DNA from: Desulfovibrio sp.
Lineage (GTDB): Bacteria; Desulfobacterota; Desulfovibrionia; Desulfovibrionales; Desulfovibrionaceae
Assembly: GCA_031273845.1 (NCBI GenBank)
Contig: JAISRC010000021.1
Coordinates: 1 to 37,580 of the forward strand
Length of the DNA stretch: 37,580 bases
Reading direction: 5' to 3'
A program made the position numbers and the translations under genes. Shown piece after piece: positions 32,209 to 37,580 of the stretch; positions within the stretch are counted from its first letter, which is position 1; each line of letters starts with the position of its first letter. The notes below the pieces were generated by a model. It made no database searches, had not been told where the DNA came from, and was given only the letters and a program-made list of their open reading frames with translations.

Positions 32209-34014
32209 ATGACCATTGATCCCATAAACTTCAACGCCGCGCCGGCGGATAGCGACGAGATACGGAACGTAGCGGACGCGGTCGCCGAAGACAGGGGCGT
32301 GTTTCATGCGCGCGCCGTTTTGCGCCTGCAGTCGGCGATGGCCCGCATCGCGTGCCGGGATTATGCCTTTGCCGTTTCCGGCCGGAGGGCGGCCGTCTTT
32401 CTTGCCCTGCGCGCTCTGGGCCTCGGCAGCGGGGATGAAATGCTTCTGTCGGAGGGTGCGGATTTTTCCCTCGCGGCGGCCGTTCTGCACTGCGGGGCCG
32501 TTCCTGTGTTCTGCGATCTGGACCCGCGCACCCTCTGCCTGAGCCCGGAAGCGGCCGCGGCCCGTTTAAGCCCGCGCGTCAAAGGTCTGGCGGCCGTCCA
32601 CATGTACGGCGGGATCTGCGACATGCATCCCCTGCTTAAGCTTGCCGCCGCGCACGGACTCTTTGTACTGGAAGAAGCGGGCACGGCCGTCGCGGCGCTG
32701 TACCGGGGCCGTCCGGCGGGTTCGTTCGGGCACCTGTCCGTTTTCGGCTTCAACGGTCCGGGGTTGCCCGACTGCGGTGTCGGCGGGATGCTGCTTTCTT
32801 CCTCGCGGGAGCTTGCCGGCAGGGTCGCTCGCCTGGGAGGGGAGGGGCGCAATGCGTCGAACCCCTTGATTTACGATTTTCCCGCGTATGACTTCGCCCT
32901 CTCCGATCTTGCGGCGGCTGCGGCCTTGGCCTGCATCGAAGATTTGCCCGAGATGCTCGGGCAAAAAGCGCGCATTGTAGGCCGGTACCGGCGGCGTCTG
33001 GAAGATGTGCCCGGTCTTTGCCTCAACCCGGAAAACGAAGAAACGCGCAACAGCTGCATCATGCCCCTGCTGATCATGGAAGGAGGGGGAGCCGGGGAAC
33101 TGGCGCAAAGACTACGGCAATGCGGCATTGTCACCCGCCCGGCCTTTTATCCCCTTTCGGCCATGCCGCTGTTCAAAAAGGCGGACAACCCCACCGCTTA
33201 CGCGCTGGCCGATTGCGCTCTGCTCCTGCCCGGCGGGGTCGGCCTCAGTGACGATGAGGCGGATTATGTCGCCGCCTGCATCAAGGATTTTATGCGCAAC
33301 AAGGGTAGGGAAGCCCCTGTGCCGGCGCCTCCCGAACGACTGAGACGCAAGGCGGACATTCTGAAACGGCTGGGCCTGATCCGTAAGGAGGGGCTTGAGC
33401 TTGGATTCAGGCATGCGGGGGCGGACTATCTGTTGCGGGCTCTCAGCGCGGACGACCTGCAAAACGGGGAATTCGTCAAATTTTTGCGTGAATTGTGGAT
33501 GGAGAACCGGCATATCCTCTTCAGTTCCGGCGAAGCGGAGGCGGATTTGGCGCGGCAGTTCGACTATCTACGCAAAGCCGGCGATGCCCTGCTTTTCGTG
33601 GTCTGCGGGTGGGATGAGGCAGGAGGGCGAGTATTCTTCGGGCATGCAGGTTTGGAGGACTTTGATTTCCGCCGTGAATCCTGCCGCATGGACATGCTGA
33701 TCATGCGCGGCGGCGCGCCGCGCGGCCTGCTCGCCGCCGCCTGCGACCGGCTTTTCGCGTGGGCCGGGACGGAACTCGGCCTGAAGCGCATGTTCAACCA
33801 TATTTCCGCGAGTAACGGCAGTTCGCGGCTGTTGGCCGCCGCGCACGGGTTCACGACCTGGCACCGCATGTCCCTGCTCCGGCGGCTTTCTCCGCAGGGC
33901 GGGCATTTCCGGCCCATACTCCGGCCGGGCCGTGAAGAGCCGGACGATGCCCTGATCATTTCAGCGAAAGAACTCACGCCGCACATGCCTATGTCTGACA
34001 GTAGAGATCCATGA
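32209..34014 (+). CDS. DegT-like / GNAT fusion protein 3 (most divergent)
   Basis: A 601-residue paralogue. The fold markers persist (AVPVFCDLDPRTLCLSP, AVHMYGGICDM, AGSFGHLSVFGF, CGVGGMLLSSSRELAGRVARL, GNAT motif LKRMFNHISASNGSSRLLAAAHGF). The PLP-related residues are further eroded than in the other two: Glu156 replaces Asp, His175 replaces the SFGD Asp, Asn182 replaces Lys and Gly185 stands at the Schiff-base position. The DegT-like half is thus probably non-catalytic while GNAT looks intact. The ATG has only a weak upstream site (CAGG). The C-terminus is extended past the AKEL point where the others stop, by ten residues, and overlaps the convergent SDR gene by 26 bases. Confidence 0.78.
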   Translation: MTIDPINFNAAPADSDEIRNVADAVAEDRGVFHARAVLRLQSAMARIACRDYAFAVSGRRAAVFLALRALGLGSGDEMLLSEGADFSLAAAVLHCGAVPVFCDLDPRTLCLSPEAAAARLSPRVKGLAAVHMYGGICDMHPLLKLAAAHGLFVLEEAGTAVAALYRGRPAGSFGHLSVFGFNGPGLPDCGVGGMLLSSSRELAGRVARLGGEGRNASNPLIYDFPAYDFALSDLAAAAALACIEDLPEMLGQKARIVGRYRRRLEDVPGLCLNPENEETRNSCIMPLLIMEGGGAGELAQRLRQCGIVTRPAFYPLSAMPLFKKADNPTAYALADCALLLPGGVGLSDDEADYVAACIKDFMRNKGREAPVPAPPERLRRKADILKRLGLIRKEGLELGFRHAGADYLLRALSADDLQNGEFVKFLRELWMENRHILFSSGEAEADLARQFDYLRKAGDALLFVVCGWDEAGGRVFFGHAGLEDFDFRRESCRMDMLIMRGGAPRGLLAAACDRLFAWAGTELGLKRMFNHISASNGSSRLLAAAHGFTTWHRMSLLRRLSPQGGHFRPILRPGREEPDDALIISAKELTPHMPMSDSRDP

Positions 34015-34768
34015 TGATTTCCCGGCCGCTGAAGGTTCCGGCCTCTTCGCTGCTGCCCAGCCAGAAGGCCATACGCGCCACGGTTTCCGGTTCCAGAAAA
34101 CGCGCGGCCGGGTCGGCGTACATTTCGCGCGGATTGCGGAATTGTTTGCCCAGCATCCTGTTCATGTAGACAATGAATTCGGCTGTTTCCGACATGGGGC
34201 TTTTTACGGGCGAAGGACACAGGGCATTGACGCGGATTTCGCTTCCGTGCAGTTCCCTGGCCAGGGTTTTGGTCAGGCCGATGACCCCGAATTTGCTCAT
34301 GCAGTATGCGGCGTGCAGGTGTACGCCGACGACCCCGGCTATGGAGGCGATATTGATGATCCGCCCCCAGCCCTGTTCCAGCATGCGGCGCGCGGCATGG
34401 GCGTTCGTGCGCCAGACGCCCTCAAGGTTCACCGCCAGCGTCCGGCCGACCTGCTTGTCCGTCAGGTTCCAGGTTTCGCCCAGGGCCATCGTTCCGGCAT
34501 TGGCTATTACAACGTCCAGACGCTGAAAACGCTCCCAGGCTTCGTCAAACAGAGTATCAACCTCCGCCGGGGAAGTGACGTCGCAACGCCGGGCCAGCAC
34601 GGAAACACCGTTGTCCGCGGCTTTTTGCGCGCTTTGCCTGAAAGGCGGAGAATCCGGGGATTGCGCATCGGCCAGGATCACGTCAAAGCCGTTTGCCGCG
34701 TATTCCGCGGCAAACGCGCTCCCCATACCCTGCGCGCCGCCGGTAATCAAGACGCTTCTTCTGCTCAT
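33989..34768 (-). CDS. SDR oxidoreductase, classical type
   Basis: A 259-residue short-chain dehydrogenase with cofactor motif TGGAQGMG (residues 9-16), CDV, NAG (90-92) and catalytic Ser142, Tyr155, Lys159 (YCMSK). Asp34 after the second strand (LADA) suggests NAD(H). It differs from the cluster SDR and resembles generic alcohol/3-hydroxyacyl dehydrogenases; the substrate is unknown. It starts 11 bases after the MsrAB stop with GGGAG upstream, so the two are cotranscribed. Its 3' end overlaps the end of DegT-GNAT 3 on the opposite strand. Confidence 0.85.
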   Translation of the reverse strand: MSRRSVLITGGAQGMGSAFAAEYAANGFDVILADAQSPDSPPFRQSAQKAADNGVSVLARRCDVTSPAEVDTLFDEAWERFQRLDVVIANAGTMALGETWNLTDKQVGRTLAVNLEGVWRTNAHAARRMLEQGWGRIINIASIAGVVGVHLHAAYCMSKFGVIGLTKTLARELHGSEIRVNALCPSPVKSPMSETAEFIVYMNRMLGKQFRNPREMYADPAARFLEPETVARMAFWLGSSEEAGTFSGREIIMDLYCQT

Positions 34769-34779
34769 GGCAGATCTCC

Positions 34780-35883
34780 CTATTTGATCAATTTTTTGAG
34801 TTCCCCGTATCCCTCCTTCTCCATAGCGTCATAGGGCACAAAGCGGAGGGAGAGGCTGTTGATGCAGTACCTCAGGCCGCCCTTGTCTTTCGGACCGTCG
34901 TCGAACAGATGGCCCAAATGAGACTTCCCGACGCGGCTGCGCACCTCGATGCGCCGCATGCCGAAGCTGTCGTCCGCATGCTCTGTTATGACGGCGGGAT
35001 CAACGGGTTTCGTGAAACTCGGCCAGCCGCTGCCGGAATCAAATTTGTCCGTTGACGAAAACAGCGGCTCCCCCGTTGCAACGTCCACATATATTCCCCG
35101 CTCCTTGTGATCATGGAATTCACCCGAAAAGGCCCGCTCGGTGCCCGCATTGCGGACAATGTGATAAGCATCCGGCGAAAGCTTTTTTTTCAGTTCCTCA
35201 TCCGACGGTCTGGAATATTCGCACGGGTCCGCGACGGCATCCTTTTCCGTCTGAATGTCCCCAAGGCTGTCGAAACTGATATGGCAATAGCCGCCGGGGT
35301 TCTTTTTGAGGTAGTCCTGATGGTACTCTTCGGCAGGGTAGTAGGCGGTCAGGGGAAGCAGTTCCACAGCGAGCGGCCGGGAGTATTGCTTCCGCACCTC
35401 GTCCGTGACGGCTTCAAGCATTTTTTTGTCGTCTTCCCGAACGTAGTAGATGCCTGTCCGGTACTGGCTGCCTATATCGTTTCCCTGTCTGTTCACGCTT
35501 GTCGGATCAATAATTTTGAAAAACTGCCCGGCGAGCGTTTTCAGGCTGACGATTTTCGGATCATAGCGGACATGGATCGTTTCCGCATGGCCGGTTTTCC
35601 CGGAACATACCTGTTCATATGTCGGATTTTTCGTTGTGCCGTTCGCATAGCCGACGGAAACGCCGCGCACGCCGGGGATCCTCGAAAAGTATTCCTCCAC
35701 GCCCCAGAAGCATCCGCCGGCGAAATAGATTTCGCGCAGGTCCGCGCTGTCGGTTACAGGGACATTTTTCATGTTCACCTCATTGTCGGTAGGGATGTTT
35801 TCGGTTGCGGGCAGGCGCGCGGCAAAGCCGGCGGTCTGCAGAACGAGCAGACAGGCAACGTACAGTAACGCTGTTTTTTTCAT
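34780..35883 (-). CDS. msrAB: exported methionine sulfoxide reductase MsrA-MsrB fusion
   Basis: A 367-residue fusion repairing oxidised methionine in exported proteins. A signal peptide ([20 protein letters not shown], 1 to about 22) is followed by MsrA, with the catalytic Cys58 in AGGCFWG and the [10 protein letters not shown] segment. After a short linker comes MsrB ([14 protein letters not shown]), with the catalytic Cys340 in [11 protein letters not shown]. The MsrB zinc CxxC pair is absent: the corresponding stretch is [13 protein letters not shown]. The ATG at 35883 is chosen for its GGGAGG and signal peptide; an open frame extends 54 codons further but looks non-coding. No thioredoxin-like domain is fused, so a separate periplasmic reductant is needed. 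It leads an operon with the downstream SDR. Confidence 0.93.
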   Translation of the reverse strand: MKKTALLYVACLLVLQTAGFAARLPATENIPTDNEVNMKNVPVTDSADLREIYFAGGCFWGVEEYFSRIPGVRGVSVGYANGTTKNPTYEQVCSGKTGHAETIHVRYDPKIVSLKTLAGQFFKIIDPTSVNRQGNDIGSQYRTGIYYVREDDKKMLEAVTDEVRKQYSRPLAVELLPLTAYYPAEEYHQDYLKKNPGGYCHISFDSLGDIQTEKDAVADPCEYSRPSDEELKKKLSPDAYHIVRNAGTERAFSGEFHDHKERGIYVDVATGEPLFSSTDKFDSGSGWPSFTKPVDPAVITEHADDSFGMRRIEVRSRVGKSHLGHLFDDGPKDKGGLRYCINSLSLRFVPYDAMEKEGYGELKKLIK

Positions 35884-36162
35884 GAAATATTCCTCCCGGT
35901 TGCTGCCGTAGGCTGATATTGGAACGTTCCGTGAATGTGCATTGTCGATATCGGTTTTTGCGGATATTGACCTGCGAATATTGTTGCAGCATGAAATTAT
36001 TGAAGGACAATGTATTTTCGGCTTAAAACATTCCTTGCTCAACACTTTCCGGTTTTTTATTGCCGCAGGACGTTCGTTCGGCAGTTCGCCGGTACGGGTT
36101 ATTCCGCGTGCATGGATTCCAGGCGGGACTTGTCGGCTTCATAAATGCCGTCGAGGACAGCT

Positions 36163-36402
36163 TCAAGCCGTTGCGCCTGTTTCCGTTCCGTCATAGCCGT
36201 CCCATGAGCCGTACATCCTGTAATGCACGGCGACCTGCATCACAAGCATATGCTGAGTTTCCTCATATACTTTGTCAACATAGTAGGAAAAGAATTTGTC
36301 AATAATTCTCAGGCCGAAAAAAATGAAAACGGCGACTGTAACAGCGGCGATTACAGTAAAATATGCTGTAAACAGCGTGATGAAGGATCTGTTTTTACGC
36401 AT
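36163..36402 (-). pseudogene. sensor histidine kinase, N-terminal stub
   Basis: Seventy-nine codons (MRKNRSFITLFTAYFTVIAA..) encode an inner-membrane helix and the beginning of a periplasmic sensor region, then stop. No HAMP, dimerisation or ATPase domains follow. Its ATG overlaps the original end of the regulator gene by eight bases (ATGCGTAA), the usual regulator-kinase order. A different frame across the stop encodes [20 protein letters not shown] up to a stop at about 36090, possibly unrelated debris joined by deletion. Confidence 0.7.
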
Positions 36403-37070
36403 AACGCGTCACACCCAGCGCATATCCACAGCCGTGGACCGTCTTGATAATCAGGGGATTTTTCGGATCATCCTCAAGTTTTTGCCGTATTATGTCTGAT
36501 ATGGACATCCACTGTGCGGTCCGCGGCATCGGGAGCATTGATGTCTTCCACCAGTGTGTCGCGGCTCACAACCGATTGCCGATTATTCGCCAGACAAAGC
36601 AGAATTTTATATTCATTGGGCGTCAGTTTGACGGCAATGTTGTTTTTTGTGACCGTGCGGCGATCCGGATAGATCATTATCTCATTGCCGAGCCTGATAA
36701 TATTGTCGCGCTGTTTGGCTCGCTTGAGAACGGATTTTACCTTGGCGACAAGTTCCCTCGGACTGAAGGGTTTTGTCAGATAATCGTCCGCGCCGCAGGC
36801 GAACCCGCGGATTCTGGACTGTTCGCTGCTTTTGGACGTCAGTATGATTACCGGCGTATTATACAGGTTGATAATATGTTCGCACAGGTCTTCGCCGCGG
36901 CCGTCGGGGAGCATGAGGTCCAGAACGATAAGGTCCGTTTCCGCATCGACAGCCCGCAGGGCATCAGACATGGTTGTCACGTGCCGTACGTTATTGCCGT
37001 CGCGTTGAAGGTATTCCATTGCTGTTTCGGCGATTTTACATTCATCTTCCACTATGAGAATATTATACAT
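36395..37070 (-). pseudogene. OmpR/PhoB-type response regulator, frameshifted
   Basis: The receiver domain is complete: acidic pocket EDE, phosphoacceptor Asp51 in LDLMLPDG, Thr78 and Lys100 (TKPF). The winged-helix effector domain begins normally (LTPNEYKILLCLANNRQSVVSR) and reaches RTVDVHIR. An extra base near 36488-36493 then shifts the frame to a stop at 36474. Correcting it restores RQKLEDDPKNPLIIKTVHGC followed by GYALGV, the recognition wing, with a stop at 36395. As it stands the product lacks its DNA-binding wing. The ATG at 37070 has a weak site. The frame upstream of it reads non-coding sequence. Confidence 0.82.
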
Positions 37071-37339
37071 TACAACACCGTTACCCGTTGTCCGGCGGTG
37101 GGGTATTCCGGATAGCCCGCTGCATTCTGTTGCTGAGTGCGGAAAATATTTTATACTTTCCGCAAGACCGCTTCGGCGGAAAATGCGGTTTTCGCCTCTC
37201 ACACGCCGTCTACGGCGGGCCGGATTTTCGGCCGGCTATGCCTTGAAGCAAAAAGAATGCGCTCCGAGGTATATTCTGCCGGCGTCGGGGACACAAGGAA
37301 AAAGCGACATAGAGCAGATCAACAAAACTGCGTTTTTTA

Positions 37340-37462
37340 GAGCGTTTCAAAGTTGAGAATGCTCTAAAAGGCATGGATTGCCGCGCGGCTTCGCCGCTCG
37401 CAATGACAATCCTCGGTGCAATGGCAACTCATCGGCATTCATGACAACTTTCTGTCATTCCG
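37340..37462. mobile_element. MITE C, left part only
   Basis: It starts GAGCGTTTCAAAGTTGAGAA after TA (37338-37339) and matches MITE A through ATTGCCGCGCGGCTTCGCCG, CTCGCAATGACAA and CATGACAACTTTCTGTCATT. The match stops just before the small inverted-repeat element at 37480. Confidence 0.7.
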
Positions 37463-37479
37463 ACCTAAGCTCCGGTGAA

Positions 37480-37567
37480 ATTATAGCGTGGAAGAGTAAG
37501 AAAGTCTGTAAAACAAGAGTGATCCAAGATAATTTGCCCTTGGCAAGAGGCAGAAACACGCTATAAT
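37480..37567. mobile_element. 88-base element with ATTATAGCGTG inverted ends
   Basis: ATTATAGCGTG at 37480-37490 and its complement CACGCTATAAT at 37557-37567 bound 66 bases of non-coding DNA. At the right end the junction CACGCTATAATTATAGCGTG is a perfect 20-base palindrome, suggesting a second copy starts at the window edge. No transposase is seen. Confidence 0.55.
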
Positions 37568-37580
37568 TATAGCGTGGATA

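Noticed and set aside
35884-36045. 54-codon N-terminal extension of MsrAB
   Set aside because: The ATG at 35883 has GGGAGG and begins a normal signal peptide; the extension is unlike protein.

Overview
The window reads as GC-rich chromosomal DNA from a Gram-negative bacterium. My best guess is a Desulfovibrio-like, probably host- or gut-associated organism. That guess rests on the two giant surface proteins, whose N-terminal module is of the kind I associate with large Desulfovibrio adhesins, on exported redox-repair proteins, and on intergenic spaces packed with short dispersed repeats and decayed genes. No rRNA, tRNA or CRISPR array was seen, so the taxonomy is inference.

Layout. 1-2832: IS5 transposase fragment, an HddC-type sugar-1-phosphate nucleotidyltransferase, a broken IS630 transposase and an unknown gene remnant. 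2833-4943 (minus): a fosmidomycin-resistance-type MFS carrier and prephenate dehydrogenase (tyrA), overlapping by ATGA. 5205-9122 (minus): a DUF2318 periplasmic protein, FtsX/MacB permease and LolD-type ATPase, then a fused ThiE-ThiD enzyme. 9775-11580 (plus): an exported RidA protein with a good terminator, then a KAS III enzyme. 12176-24787 (plus): two paralogous giant adhesins with matching promoters. The second has a much longer leader carrying a (TC)19 microsatellite. 25148-34014 (plus): an unusual cluster of three proteins fusing a DegT/DnrJ-like (sugar aminotransferase fold) domain to a GNAT acyltransferase, interleaved with an AMP-forming ligase, two acyl carrier proteins and a ketoreductase-like SDR. 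33989-35883 (minus): exported MsrAB and a second SDR. 36163-37070 (minus): a decayed two-component system (frameshifted OmpR-type regulator, kinase stub).

Most interesting biology. In all three DegT-GNAT fusions the residue aligning with the PLP-binding lysine is Ser, Ser or Gly, and other PLP contacts are eroded. The family therefore looks like a non-transaminating, possibly substrate-holding module attached to an acyltransferase. It sits beside a self-contained acyl-activating module: ligase to load an acyl chain, two carrier proteins, a reductase, and perhaps the KAS III 14 kb upstream. I propose an uncharacterised acylation pathway, plausibly for a surface sugar or glycolipid; the substrate is unknown.

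Repeats. Several intergenic repeat families recur. One has ends of the type GAGCATTTt...aAATGCTC flanked by TA. A filled and an empty site within this window show TA target duplication (9604-9725 inserted into a repeat whose intact version lies at 5091-5193). The right end of the broken IS630 element carries a similar terminus, so these look like MITEs mobilised by an IS630-type transposase. One short copy supplies the stop codon and last residues of thiED. Spaces not listed separately (1451-1564, 35884-36162, 37071-37339) held nothing I could identify.
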